From assembly GCF_024166365.1 (NCBI RefSeq), contig NC_064825.1, positions 98,842,480 to 98,906,479 on the forward strand: DNA of 64,000 bases, given 5' to 3'. A program made the position numbers and the translations under genes. The notes beneath the pieces were generated by a model that was not told where the DNA came from, searched no databases, and worked only from the letters and a program-made list of their open reading frames with translations. Each line of letters starts with the position of its first letter. The first letter of the stretch is position 1. Source of the stretch: Elephas maximus indicus (Eukaryota > Chordata > Mammalia > Proboscidea > Elephantidae). Of the stretch, positions 1-11,493 are shown in pieces.

Positions 1-338
1 TATACTAGGTTCTGACGATCCAGAGATAACAAAGACATGGATCCTGCTTGTTACCAAGGTGCTCAGAGCCCAGAAGGTGAAGGAGACCTTTAGCAGCTGA
101 TGTTCTTCTTTTTGTGAGACCCTTACCAACTTCCTGTAGCAAGTGGCTCTCAGGCTCTTACGCATTTATAAAACCCTTGTCTGATCAATAAGCCACTGTA
201 GACTTCCTTTCCTATTCCAAACTTATCTGTCCTGTGTCCTATTTTATCAGGACTCCTTTTATCCATGAGTTTATTTGAGCATGTTAATTGGCGTGTATGC
301 ACTGGTTGGGAAAGAAGAAAAAGATCTATCCATTAAGA
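1..338. other. Unassigned flank, possibly LTR-derived
   Basis: No coding feature is seen. The stretch has a TATA-like tttataaaac near 166 and an AATAAG near 187, an arrangement reminiscent of an LTR U3-R region. I cannot place the ends or the family. It is cut by the window edge and by the L1 insertion. Confidence 0.2.
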
Positions 339-360
339 TTTGGATTTTTGGAGGCAGAGC

Positions 361-369
361 CAAGATGGC
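361..369 (+). promoter_or_regulatory. YY1-type motif at L1 5' end
   Basis: CAAGATGGC lies 11 bases into the L1. Human L1 5' UTRs carry a YY1 site at the equivalent place, where it helps set the transcription start. The same motif sits at the 5' end of the antisense full-length L1 at 53843-53851. Confidence 0.6.
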
Positions 370-1622
370 GGAATAGACAGACGCTTCCGGCAAACCCTCT
401 TTACAACAAAGACTTGAAAAAGCAAGTGAAACGAGTATATTTGTGACAAGCTGGGAGCCCTGAGCATCACAGGCAAGCTTAGACAATGAACCAAAGGGCA
501 GAGGGAGGAAGAGAACGTTCAGAAGTAGAGAGGAGTTACTGGACCTGAATCCTGGGGAACCCTCAGGCACCATTGCCAGAGCGGTGGTGGTGGCGGGCTG
601 ATAGTAGCGTTCGGCCGCAGTTTCCTCAGGGAGAAGCAGCCAGCCACACAGCCCACTCACACCTCCAGAATCTGAGGAGAACTGCGTTCTTGGCAAAAGC
701 TAAGTACTTGCGTATCTTTTACCGTGCCCATCCCCCCCCAAGCCGGCTTCAGCAGCTGAATCCCTGGGCCTGAGATAGACCCCTGGTGAGCACCTAGAGC
801 CATCCTCCCGGCCTTGGGGAAGGAAAAAATTTGCAATTGGGGGGGAAAAGATAATTTGCTAGTTCCATTAACCAGGGGAGCTCAGGACAGAAGTGGCTCC
901 TGTCCAGGCACAAACTGACCGTGGACCTTGAGCACCTTTACCTTCTGCATGGACCTGTGTGGGCCCATTTCAGGAGAATAAGCCCTTGTTGGCAAACTCC
1001 AACCATTTCAGCTGTGCGGTGGAGAGGTGGGTGTTTGACATTTGACATTGCTTTGCCTATTAAACAAGATCCTCACCTACCCACATGAGGGACCTAAGGA
1101 CCGGTAGCTCCACTCAGGTCACCCAGCCACCCACAACAGCGGTCCAAAGATAACTGGTACCTCCCAGTCCTTATAACCAAAAACTTTGGGTGCCCATGGT
1201 CCCTCTGCAGAACGCACCCACCAGCATGCTGTAGGGAACAGAGACGCATTTTTCTCAGAGACAGTTGGGGGTCGGTTCTCAGCCTCCTGCCTTGTTCAGA
1301 GCGTAACCCCCTGCTTCAATCAGATACCAGTATATATGCCAATCACCCCTGCCCCTCTAAGACTGTAGGACACAGCCTGTACCACACACTTGATATCAGC
1401 TACCTGGAAACCTGAGCTGAATTCATACAAGAAAACTGAATGGACTCCTAGACTGATATACCTAATAACAGCTCTAGCCAGCTGGGGACAGGACACCAGA
1501 GCTCCGAAGGCAAAAATAATCAAGCTAGCTCACTCAAGCAACCCACAGGGGTATACCAAAACAAACAAAGCAAGCAGCTACGACACAGTAAGCAAACATA
1601 AACTAATACGATAACTTTATAG

Positions 1623-2635
1623 ATGGCTCAGAGACAACAGTCAATATCAAGTCACATAAAGAAACAGACCATGATCACCTCAACAGGCTCTCAAAACAAA
1701 GAATCCAGGGATCTTCTAGATGAAAGTGCATTCCTGGAATTACCAGATGCACAGTATAAGAGTTTAATATACAGAACCCTTTATGACATCTGGAAGGAAA
1801 TGAGGCAATACTCAGAACAAGCCAAGGAACACACAGATAAAGCAACTGAAGAAATTAGAAAGGTTATTCAGGAACGTAATGAAAAGTTTAATAAGCTGGA
1901 AAAATCCATAGACAGCAGTCAGAAATTCAGAAGATTAACAATAAAATTACAGAACTAGATGACTCAATAGAAAGTCAGAGGAACAGAATTGAGCAAGTAG
2001 AAGCTAGAATTTCTGAACTCGAAGGCAAATCACTTGGCACTAATATATTTGAAGAAAAATCAGATAAAAGAATTTTAAACAATGAAGAAAGCTTAAGAGT
2101 CATGTGGGACTCTATCAAGAGAAATAGCTTATGAGTGATTGGAGTACCAGAACAGGGAGGGATAGCAGAAAATACAGAGAAAATTGTTGAAGATTTGTTG
2201 GCAGAAAACTTCCCTGATATTGTGAAAGATGAGAAGATACCTATCCAAGGTGCTCATTGAACTCCGCATAAGGTAGATGTTAAAAGAAAGTCACCAAGAC
2301 GTATTATAAACAAATTTGCCAAAACCAAAGATAAAGAGAGAATTATAACAGCACCGAGGGGTAAACAAAAAGTCACCTACAAAGGAGAGCCAATAAGAAT
2401 AAGCTTGGATTACTTGGCAGAAACCATGCAGGCAAGAAGGCAATGGGAAGACATATTTAAAAAACTGAAGGAAAAAAATTGCCTGCCAAGAATCATATAT
2501 CCATCAAAACTGTCTCTTAAATATGAAGGTGAAATTAAGACATTTTCAAATAAACACAAGTTTAGGGAATTCGTAAACAGCAAACCAAAACTACCAGAAA
2601 TACTAAAGGGAGTTCTTTGGTTAGAAAATCAATAA
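1623..2635 (+). pseudogene. L1 ORF1 (ORF1p RNA-binding protein), broken
   Basis: This is the relic of L1 ORF1, which encodes the coiled-coil trimeric RNA chaperone that coats L1 RNA. An open frame from ATG 1623 runs 111 codons, with an Arg/Gln-rich N-terminus and a Glu/Lys-rich coiled-coil-like stretch, then stops at about 1956. The following sequence continues the protein in other frames and has a premature TGA near 2132. The C-terminal domain is readable from about 2405 to 2635, with a QARRQWEDIF-type motif ending in VLWLENQ. Total length is close to that expected for ORF1, but at least one frameshift and one stop disrupt it. It belongs to the L1 at 350-7944. No function is expected. Confidence 0.88.
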
Positions 2636-2719
2636 TATCAGGTATCAACCCAAGACTAGAACACTGGGCAGAGCAACCAGAAGTCAACCCAGACAGGGAA
2701 ATCCAAAAAACACAGCAAG

Positions 2720-2722
<3 letters not shown>

Positions 2723-2795
<73 letters not shown>
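2723..2795. repeat. (TA)n microsatellite
   Basis: About 36 uninterrupted TA units lie in the region between the L1 ORFs. The element is flanked by A-rich L1 sequence, so the array arose by slippage after, or at, insertion. It is likely to vary in length between individuals. Confidence 0.97.
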
Positions 2796-2801
<6 letters not shown>

Positions 2802-3150
2802 CCCAAAACAGGGTAACAGCGATGTTATTATGTAAGAGAAGACAACATTAAAATAATAAAGAGGGACTAAGAAATGTAATCATACACCTTCCATATGGAG
2901 AGGAAGATACGGTGATACAAAGAAATAAAAGTTTTAAGTTTAGATAAATAGGTGTAAATAATAAGGTAACCACAAAGGAGACAAACTATCCTATTCATCA
3001 AAATAAAATACAAGGGAAAAATACAGACTCAGCAGAAACAAAATCAACAACAACAACTATGAGGAAAGGACAATATATAAAGAAAATCTACTCAGCACAT
3101 AAAATCAAGTGGGAAAAAGAAGCTGTCAACACACAAAAAAAGACATCAAA

Positions 3151-6100
3151 ATGATAGCTCTAAATTTATACCTATCCATAATTACCCTGAATGTAAATGG
3201 ACTAAATGCATCAATAAAGAGACAGAGAGTGGCAGAATGGATTAAAAAACAAGATCCATCTATGCTGCCTACAAGAGACACACCTTAGACTTAAAGACAC
3301 AAACTAAAATTAAAAGGATGGAAAAAAATATATCAAGCAAACAACAATCAAAAAAACAGGAATGGCAATATTAATTTCTGACAAAATAGACTTTAAAGTT
3401 AAATCCATCAGAAAGGATAAGGAAGGACACTATATAATGATTAAAGGGACAATACACCAAGAAGATATAACCATATTAAATATGCACCCAATGGCAGGGC
3501 TGCAAGATACATAAAACAAACTCTATCAGCATTGAAAAGTGAGATAGACAGCTCCACAATAATAGTAGGAGACTTCAACACACCACTTACGGTGAAGGAC
3601 AGGCCGTCCAGAAAATAAAGACACTGAAGATCTAAATGCTACAATTAACAAACTTGAACTCATAGACATATACAGAACACTGCACCAAACAGCAACCAAG
3701 TATACTTTCCTTTCTAGTGCACATGGAACATTTGCTAGAATAGACCACATATTAGGTCATAAAGCAAGCCTTAGCAGAATCCAAAACACTGAAATATCAC
3801 AAAGCATCTTCTCTGACCATAAGGCCACAAAAGTGGAAATCAATAACAGGAAAAGCAGGGAAAAGAAATCAAACACTTAGAAACTGAACAATACCCTACT
3901 CAAAAAAGACTGGATTATAGAAGACAATAAGGATGGAATAAAGAAATTCAGAGAATCCAATAAGAATGAAAACACTTCCTATCAGAACCTTTGGGACACA
4001 GCAAAAGTGGTGCTCAGAGGTCAATTTATATCAATAAATGCACACATCCAAAAAGAAGAAAGGGCCAAAATCAAAGAATTATCCCTACAACTTGAACAAA
4101 CAGAAAGAGAGCAACAAAAGAAACCCACAGGCACCAGAAGAAAACAAATAATAAAAATTAGAGCTGAACTAAATGAAATAGAAAACAGAAAGACAATTGA
4201 AAGAATTAACAAGACCAAAAGCTGGTTTTTTGGAAAAAAAAAAAACAACAACAAAATTGATAAGCCACTGGCCAAACTGACAAAAGAAAAACAGGAGAGG
4301 AAGCAAATAACCCAAATAAGAAATGAGATGGGCTATATTACAACAGACCCAACTGAAATTAAAAGAATCATACCAGATTACTATGAGAAACTATACTCAT
4401 ATTTGAAAACCTAGACGAAATGGATGAATTCCTAGAAACACACTACCTACCTAAGCTAACACAAACAGGGGTAGAACAACTAAATAGACCTATAACAAAA
4501 GAAGAGATTGAAAAGGTAATCAAAAAACTCCCAACAACAACAAAAAAAAGCCCTGGTCCTGATGGTTTCACTGCAGAGTTCTACCAAACTTTCAGAGAAA
4601 AGTTAACACCACTACTACTAAAGGTATTTCAGAGCATAGAAAAGGAAGGAATACTACCAAACTCATTCTATGAAGCCACCATATCCCTGATACCAAAACC
4701 AGGTAAAGACACCACAAGAAAAGAATAATTATAGACCTATATCCCTCATGAATGTAGATGCAGAAATCCTCAACAAAATTCTAGCCAATAGAATTCAACA
4801 ACATATCAAAAAAATAATTCACCATGCCCAAGTGGGATTCATACCAGGTATGCAGGGATGGTTCAACATTAGAAAAACAATATAATCCACCACATAAATA
4901 AAACAAAAGACAAGAATCACATGATTTTATCAATTGATGCAGAAGAGGCATTTGACAAAGCTCAACAGTCATTCATGATAAAATCTCTCAGCAAAATAGG
5001 AATAGAAGGAAGATTCCTTGACATAAGAAAGGGCATTTATACAAAGCCAACATCACCCTAAATGGAGAGAGCCTGAAAGCATTCCCATTGAGATTGGGAA
5101 CCAGATAAGTATGCCCTTTATCACCACTCTTATTCAACATCGTGCTGGAAGTCCTAGACAGAGCAATTAGGCTAGATAAAGAAATAAAGGGCATCCAGAT
5201 TGGCAAGGAAGAAGTAAAAGTATCTCTATTTGCAGATGACATGATCTTATACACAGAAAACCCTAAGGAATCCTCCAGAAAACTACTGAAACTAATAGAA
5301 GAGTTCAGCACAGTATCGGGATACAAGATAAACATACAAAAATCAGTTGGATTCCTCTACACGAACAAAAAGAACATCGAAGAGGAAATCACCAAATCAA
5401 TGCCATTTACAGTAGCCCCCAAAAAGATAAAATACTTAGGAATAAATCTTACCAGAGATGTAAAAGACTCATACAAAGAAAACTACGGTATACTTCTGCA
5501 AGAAACCAAAAGAGACTTACATAAGTGGAAGAACATACCTTCCTCGTGGATAGGAAGACTTAACATTGTGGAAATGTTTTTTCTACCAAAAGCGATCTAT
5601 ACATTTAATGCAATTCCGATCCAAATCCCGACGACATTCTTTAATGAGATGGAGAAACAAATCACCAACTTCATATGGAAGGGAAAGAGGCCCAGGATAA
5701 ATAAGGCATTACTGAAAAAGAAGAACCAAGTGGGAGGCCTTACTTTACCTGATTTTAGAACCTATTATACCACCACAGCAGTCAGAACAGCCTGGTACTG
5801 GTACAACAACAGATACATGGACCAATGGGACAGAATTGAGAATCCAGACATAAATCTATCCACATATGAGCAGTCGATATTTGACAAAGGCCCCAAAACA
5901 GTTAAACGGGGAAAAGACAGTTTTTAACAAATGGTGCTGGCATAACTGGATATCCATCTGCAAAAAAATGAAACAAGACCCATACCTCACTCCATGCACA
6001 AAGACTAACTCAAGATGGATCAAAGACCTAAAAATAAAATCTAAAATGATAAAGATCATGGAAGAAAAAATACGGACAATGTTAGGAGCCCTAATACATG

Positions 6101-6935
6101 GCATAAACAGTATACTTTTTTTTTTTTAGAAGAAAAACTAGATAACTGGGAGCTCCTAAAAATCAAACACCTATGCTCATCCAAAGACTTCACCAAAACA
6201 GTAAAAAGATTACCTACAGACTGGTAGAAAGTTTTTAGCTATGACATTTCTGATCAGCACCTGATAGTCTACATGATACTGCAAAAACTCAACTGCAAAA
6301 AAAGACAAATAACCCAATTAAAAAAATGGGCAAAAGATATGAATAGACACTTCACTAAAGAAGACATTCAGGTAGCTAACAGATATATGAGGAAATGTTC
6401 ACAGTCATTAGCCATTAGAGAAATGCAGATCAAAACTACAATGAGATTTCATCTCACTCCAACAAGGCTGGCAATAATCCAAAAAACACAAAATAACAAA
6501 CGTTGGAGAGGCTGCGGAGAGATTGGAATACTTATACACTGCTGGTGGGAACGTCGAATGGTACAGCCAATTTGGAAATGGATTTGGCGCTTCCTTAAAA
6601 AGCTAGAAATAGAACTACCATACGATCCAGCAATCCCACTCCTTGGAATCTATCCTAGAGAAATTAGAGCCTTTACACAAACAGATATACTCACACCCAT
6701 GTTCATTGCAGCACTGTTTATGATAGCAAAAAGATGGAAGCAACCAAGGTGCCCATCAGTGGATGAATGGATAAATAAATTATGGTATATTCACACAATG
6801 GAATACTACACATCGATAAAGAACAGTGAGGATTCTGTGAAACATTTCTTAACATGGAGGAACCTGGAAGGCATTATGCTGAGCGAAATTAGTCAGTTGC
6901 AAAAAGACAAATATTGTATAAGACCACTATTATAA
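3151..6935 (+). pseudogene. L1 ORF2 (endonuclease and reverse transcriptase), broken
   Basis: This is a decayed L1 ORF2, the endonuclease/RT protein that nicks target DNA and copies L1 RNA. The start ATG at 3151 opens an endonuclease N-terminus with the LNVNGL motif, which is soon lost to a frameshift. Later islands are readable. A fragment near 4007-4414 is followed by the RT start with [13 protein letters not shown] at 4420-4728. A 261-codon frame at 5142-5927 has the catalytic FADD motif ([14 protein letters not shown]). The C-terminal region at 6273-6935 has PYDPAIPLLGIYP and the end MLSEISQLQKDKYC. The expected length is about 1,270 codons. Several frameshifts separate the islands, so no enzyme can be made. 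Confidence 0.93.
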
Positions 6936-6987
6936 GAACTTGAGAAATAGTTTAAACTGAGAAGAAAACATTCTTTTGTAGTTACGA

Positions 6988-7018
6988 GAGGGGGGAGGGA
7001 GGGAGGGTGGGAGAGGGG
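6988..7018 (+). other. G-rich tract in L1 3' UTR (G-quadruplex candidate)
   Basis: Five or more runs of three or more G, separated by single A or T bases, sit about 50 nt after the ORF2 end. A polypurine G-quadruplex-forming tract is a known feature of many mammalian L1 3' UTRs. The older copies here, near 46990 (antisense) and 61230, have lost most of the runs. Confidence 0.7.
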
Positions 7019-7955
7019 CATTCACTGGATAGTAGATAAGAACTACTTTAGGTGAAGGGAAAGACAGCACACAATCCAGGGGAGGTCAGCACAATTGGAC
7101 TAAACCAAAAGCAAAGAAGTTTCCTGAATAAACTGAATGCCTCGAAGGCCAGTGTAGCAGGGGCAGGGGCCTGGGGACCATGGTTTCAGGCAACATCTAA
7201 GTCAATTGGCATAATAAAATCTATTAAGAAAACATTCTGCATCCCACTTTGAAGAGTGGCATCTGGGGTCTTAAACACTAGTAAGCAGCCATCTAAGATG
7301 CATCATTTGGTCTCAACCCACCTGGATCAAAGGAGAATGAAGAGCACCAAGGACACAAGGCAATTACGAGCCCAAGAGACAGAAAGGGCCATATGAACCA
7401 GAGACTACATCATCCTGAGACCAGAAGAACTAGATGGTGCCCGGCCACAACCGATGACTGCCCTGACAGGGAACACAACAGAGAACCCCTGAGGGAGCAG
7501 GAAAGCAGTGGGATGCAGACCCCAAATTCTCATAAGACCAGACTTAATGGTCTGGGTGAGAGTAGAAGGACCCCGGTGGTCATGGCCGCTAGACCTTCTG
7601 TTGGCCCAGGACAGGAACCATTCCCGAAGCCAACTCTTCAGACTGGATTGGACTGGACAGTGGGTTGGAGAGGGATGCTGGTGAGGAGTGAGCTTCTTGG
7701 ATCAGGTGGACACTTGAGACTATGTTGGCATCTCCTGCCTGGAGGGGAGATGAGAGGGTGGAGGGGGTTAGAAGCTGGCAAAATGGACACGAAAAGAGAG
7801 AGCAGAGGGAGAGAGCAGGCTGTCTTATTATAGGGAGAGTAATTGGGAGTGTGTAGCAAGGCGTATATGGGTTTTTGTGTGAGAGACTGACTTGATTTGT
7901 AAACTTTCACTTAAAGCACAATAAAAATTATTAAAAAAAAAAATTTTGGATTTTT

Positions 7956-8568
7956 AGTTCCAGAAACCCTTGGTAATACTTGGTGAGGAGGCCAGGCTTT
8001 TATGGTAATTTATCCTTTTGGAAGCCCATGGTCCGATTATGTTAAGGCTCATGGGCCCCAGAACCATAGGACTTAACCTGACCACATCTTGGGTATTAAG
8101 AACTACAGAGCCTGAGAAGACCTGCCTTGCAGGGAGTAACCTCCACCTGACCTCAGTCTGGGACAGGAGTTAGGATCCCAGTTCACTACAAGGGTTGTTT
8201 TCTTCTACTGACTTTTCTATGTTGAGTTCACACAGATTTGGAAAACAGAAATGCCTCAGGAGGTGACACAAGGGAAAAGGGAAGAGCAAAACAGCAAGCA
8301 TCCCTTCCCCAAAACTTTAGCTACTTCCACCAAGGCAAAAGGATTTCTCCTACACTACATTAAGCTACAATTATAAGCCCTCAAACTTCTAAAAGCTTAA
8401 CCATCCATACTGTGTCCAGGGATTCTGGTGAGCTGGACATTTGGGTACGGAAATTCCTGAGCTCAATTCCTAATAGTCTGTGACCTGGGGCAAGCTGACT
8501 CTCCCTCCAGGCTGCAGTTCCCCTAAATAGAGATTAGAAGAACATCTTCCTCTCTTTTTCTAGAAGGT
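7956..8568. other. Unassigned sequence right of L1, with a MIR fragment
   Basis: No gene is seen. The part from 7956 to 8430 continues the pre-insertion locus of 1-338 and has no recognisable family. From about 8430 to 8545 there is a MIR-like fragment. Confidence 0.5.
8430..8545 (+). repeat. MIR SINE fragment
   Basis: The MIR core is recognisable: gtgacctggggcaagctgac, then a pyrimidine-rich segment and a cagttcccc-like segment. It is diverged, as expected for an ancient mammal-wide SINE. Confidence 0.5.
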
Positions 8569-8581
8569 AGGGTCTTGGGTA

Positions 8582-9549
8582 TTAACTGGTCTTCCTGTAC
8601 ACAGACCAAGAGACAGTTGAGAACAGGGGGATACTTCATGGTTTAAAATCAGGAACGGTGTGTGTCAGGGCTGCATCTTTTCATTACACTTATTCAATCT
8701 GTATGTTGAGCAAATAATCTGAGAAGCAGGACTATAGGAAGAAGAACGTGGCATCAGGATTGGTGGAAGACTCATTAACGACCTGCAATATGCAGACGAC
8801 ACAACCTTGCTTGCTGAAAGCAAAGAGGACTTGAAGCACTTACTGATGAAGATCAAAGACTACAGCCTTCAGTATGGATTATACCTCAACATAAAGAAAA
8901 CAAAAAATCCTCACAACTGGACCAATAAGCAATATCATTACAAATGTAGAAACTATTGTTGTTGTCAAGGATTTTGTTTTACTTGGATCCACAATCAACA
9001 TCCATGGAAGCAGCAGTCAAGAAATGAAATGATGTATTGCACCTCTTTAAGGTGTTGAAAAGCAAAGATGTCACATTGAGGACTAATGTGTGCCTGACGC
9101 AAGCCATGGTATTTTCAGTCACTTTATGTGCATACAAAAGCTGGACAATAAATAAGGAAGACCGAAGAAGAATTGATGCCTTTGAATTATGGTGTAGGTG
9201 AAGAATATTAAATATACCAAGGACTGCCAGAAGAACAAACAAGTCTGTCCTGGAAGAAATACAGCCAGAGTGCTCCTTGGAAGCAAGGATGGTGAGACTT
9301 TGTCTCATGTACTTTAGACATGTTATCAAAAGGGACCAGTCCCTGGAGAAGGACATCACGTTTGGTAAGGTAGACAGGGTCAGTGAAAAGGAGTCAGACC
9401 CTCAATGAGAAGGACTGACACAGTGGCTGCAACAATGGGCTCAAACATAGCAATGATTGTGAAGATGGCGCAGGACTGGGCAGTATTTCACTCCGTTGTA
9501 CACAGGGTCATTATGAGTCAGAAATAATTCAATGGCACCTAACAACAAC
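8582..9549 (+). mobile_element. RTE/BovB-type LINE, 5'-truncated
   Basis: A 968-bp fragment of an RTE-clade LINE. It contains the last part of the reverse transcriptase with the active-site region LQYADDTTLLAESKEDLKHLL (Y-A-D-D, near 8789-8840), then the C-terminal region and a short 3' tail ending cacctaacaacaacaac. A 13-bp TSD with one mismatch (agggtcttgggta and agggtcttgagta) flanks it at 8569-8581 and 9550-9562. Frameshifts are present. The 3' tail, from about 9505, closely resembles the AfroSINE tail (agggtc-tatgagtc-gaat-), as expected for a SINE mobilised by RTE machinery. Confidence 0.88.
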
Positions 9550-9639
9550 AGGGTCTTGAGTACCACTGCGCCCTCTCATCAGCAACCAGTACATTCTCTT
9601 ATCTCTCCCCCAATCTTCAGAAACCCTGTAGTCAATGAA

Positions 9640-9715
9640 AAGGTTAAGTGAACCAGGATTCAAACTGGTGTTCAGGTCTAGGCTCTGCTGCACTAAACTT
9701 AAGAACTTAGATGAT
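9640..9715 (-). repeat. MIR-like fragment
   Basis: A short segment resembles the antisense MIR 5' half (ggttaagtgaaccaggattc-aaactgg-). Divergence is high, so the call is weak. Confidence 0.35.
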
Positions 9716-9767
9716 TTGCTTGGCCTCACCTGATATCAACTTTAAAGCAAGGGAGTCAGTCAACCAG

Positions 9768-10260
9768 TGTCTTAGTCATCTAGCGCTGCTATAACAGAAA
9801 TACCACAAGTGGATGGCTTTAACAAAGAAAAGTTTATTTTCTCACAGCAAAGTAGTCTAAAAGTCCAAAGAGTGTCAGCTCCAGGGGAAGGTTTTCTCTC
9901 TCTGTTGGCCTCATCAGTCTTTCCCTGAACTAGGAGCTTCTCAGCACAGGGACCCCAGACTAAAGGATGCGCTCTGCTCCCGGCACTTCTTTCTTGGTGG
10001 TATGGGGTCCCCCCTCTCTGCTAGCTTCCCTTTCCTTTTATCTCTTGAGAGATAAAAGATGTTGCAGGCCACATCCCCAGGAAACTCCTTTACATCCTAT
10101 CAGGGAGGTGACCCTAGTAAGCGTGGTGTTATAGTCCCACCCTAATCCTCTTTAGCATAAAATTACAATCACAAAATGGAGGACAACCACACAATACTGG
10201 GAATCATGGCCTAACCAAGTTGACACATATTTTTGGGGGGACACAATTCAATCCATGACA
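9768..10260 (+). mobile_element. Solo LTR, MaLR/ERVL-like
   Basis: A 493-bp LTR beginning TGTCTTAGTC and ending CCATGACA, with the canonical TG...CA termini. A perfect 5-bp TSD (accag) flanks it at 9763-9767 and 10261-10265. The opening (tgctataacagaaatacc) resembles mammalian MaLR-type LTRs. No internal retroviral sequence is attached, so it is a solo LTR left by recombination. It has no coding content. Confidence 0.82.
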
Positions 10261-10344
10261 ACCAGCTCTTTATGCAATATCATGACTTTTTCTCAAAGTG
10301 AGTAGAATAATAATTGTCCTTATGGGGCTCCTAAGATGCTTAGA

Positions 10345-10559
10345 AAAGAGTCCCTGGGTGGTACAGTTAACACTCAGCTGCTAACCGAAAGGTTGGAGGT
10401 TTGTGTCCATCCAGAGGCACCTCAAAAGAAAGGCCTGGGGATCTATTTCTGAAAAATCAGACACTTAAAACCCTGTGGAGCACAGTTCTACTCTGACAGA
10501 CATGGGGTCACCATGAGTTGGAATCAACTTGATGACAACTGGATTGGTTTTGGTTTGGT
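10345..10559 (+). mobile_element. AfroSINE, long variant
   Basis: A tRNA-derived SINE with a ggtggtacagttaacactc-like 5' end, a B-box-like segment, and the tail ggggtcaccatgagttgg through ggtttggt. It carries the extra middle segment with caaaagaaaggcctgggg. An imperfect 12-bp TSD (aagatgcttaga and aaggtgcttgga) starts at 10333 and 10560. Confidence 0.85.
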
Positions 10560-10854
10560 AAGGTGCTTGGAGGATTGGGTATGTACGAGTTGAAGGTACT
10601 GTTATCATCACTGTCATCAGTCTTCTCCTCTGGCCCTGGAGTGGAGTGGTCAGTGGTTGCTTAGGGCTCAGACAACAGGTTTTTCTGGGTCCATTAGCAC
10701 TAATGATGCCCGTCATTCCACAGACTATCCATAGCAAATACAGCACCATACTGAACACTGATCCCTTCCTTGTCCATTCAGGACCTACACATGCTCAGAC
10801 CCCTGCCAGCATCTTGGAGGCTGTTTCCATTAAGAGGAAAGAGTGTAAACCAGC

Positions 10855-11255
10855 ATAGCAGAAACCAGACAGCCTGGATGCAAATCTTGCATCTCCTACT
10901 TAAACAGCTTTCAATGAGACAGCTTTACTAACCTCTCTGTTTTCTCATCTATTAAAACCCATTGCCATCAAGCGGATTCTGGCTCATAGTGACCCTATAG
11001 GGCAGAGGAGAACTACCCCATAGGGTTTCCAAGGAGTGCCTGATGTATTTGAACTGTCAACGTTTTAGTTGGCAGCCTAGCTCCTAACCACTAGGCCACC
11101 AGGGTTTCCTCTCATCTATTAGATGGTAATAATAATTGTACCTGCCTCCTAAGGTTACTATTAGTAAATGAACACATATAACGTGCTTAGAACGCTCCCT
11201 GACACATAGTAAGGGCTCAATAAATGGTTTTTCTTATTATTAGTGTTTCACCATT
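10855..11255 (+). repeat. MIR SINE, split by an AfroSINE
   Basis: The 5' half (agcctggatgcaaatcttgc through ctgttttctcatctatta) and the 3' half (agatggtaataataattg through gctcaataaatgg) form one MIR. They are separated by the antisense AfroSINE at 10955-11109. Confidence 0.85.
10955..11109 (-). mobile_element. AfroSINE inserted in MIR
   Basis: An antisense AfroSINE, from aacccattgccatcaagc to ccaccagggtttc. A perfect 12-bp TSD (tctcatctatta) lies at 10943-10954 and 11110-11121 and derives from the MIR. The insertion is therefore younger than the MIR. Confidence 0.93.
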
Positions 11256-11304
11256 TTTAAGGTATCTCTGGGTCCCTAATACCACACCCCTTTGGGTCCC
11301 TCTT

Positions 11305-11480
11305 AAACTCTTGTGGCATAGTGGTTAAGAGCTGTACCTGTGAGCCAAAAGGTTGGCTGTTCAAATCCACCAGGCTCTCCTTAGAAACTCTGTGGGGTAG
11401 TTCTGCTCTGTCCTATAGGGTCACTGAGTTGGAATCAATGGCAACGGGTTTGGTGTTTTTTCTTTTTTGTGGGGTGGGGG
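11305..11480 (+). mobile_element. AfroSINE
   Basis: A sense copy with ttgtggcatagtggttaaga, a B-box-like ggctgttcaaatcc, and the tail gagttggaatcaatggcaac followed by a T/G-rich end. A 13-bp TSD with one mismatch (ttgggtccctctt and ttgggttcctctt) lies at 11292-11304 and 11481-11493. Confidence 0.9.
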
Positions 11481-11493
11481 TTGGGTTCCTCTT

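Larger units (their letters stand above)
350..7944 (+). mobile_element. Full-length L1 LINE, sense orientation
   Basis: A complete L1 of about 7.6 kb. It has a 5' UTR starting gaggcagagccaagatgg, ORF1, an A/T-rich inter-ORF region, ORF2, a 3' UTR with a G-rich tract, and an A-rich tail. The flanking TSD tttggattttt occurs at 339-349 and 7945-7955, which marks a target-primed insertion of a full-length copy. ORF1 and ORF2 are both broken by frameshifts and stops, so the copy cannot move autonomously. An expanded (TA)n lies between the ORFs. The 3' UTR matches the shorter L1 tails at 13980-14535 and 58621-59167, so all belong to related lineages. Structure and TSD are seen directly. The afrotherian L1 lineage is inferred from context. 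Confidence 0.95.

Noticed and set aside
1-338. Definite retroviral LTR
   Set aside because: TATA-like and AATAAG-like motifs exist, but neither terminus nor TSD can be seen.
4021-4275. Minus-strand frame opposite L1 ORF2
   Set aside because: The antisense shadow of A-rich L1 coding sequence, as are the other minus-strand frames in 350-7944 and the plus-strand frames in 46068-53862.
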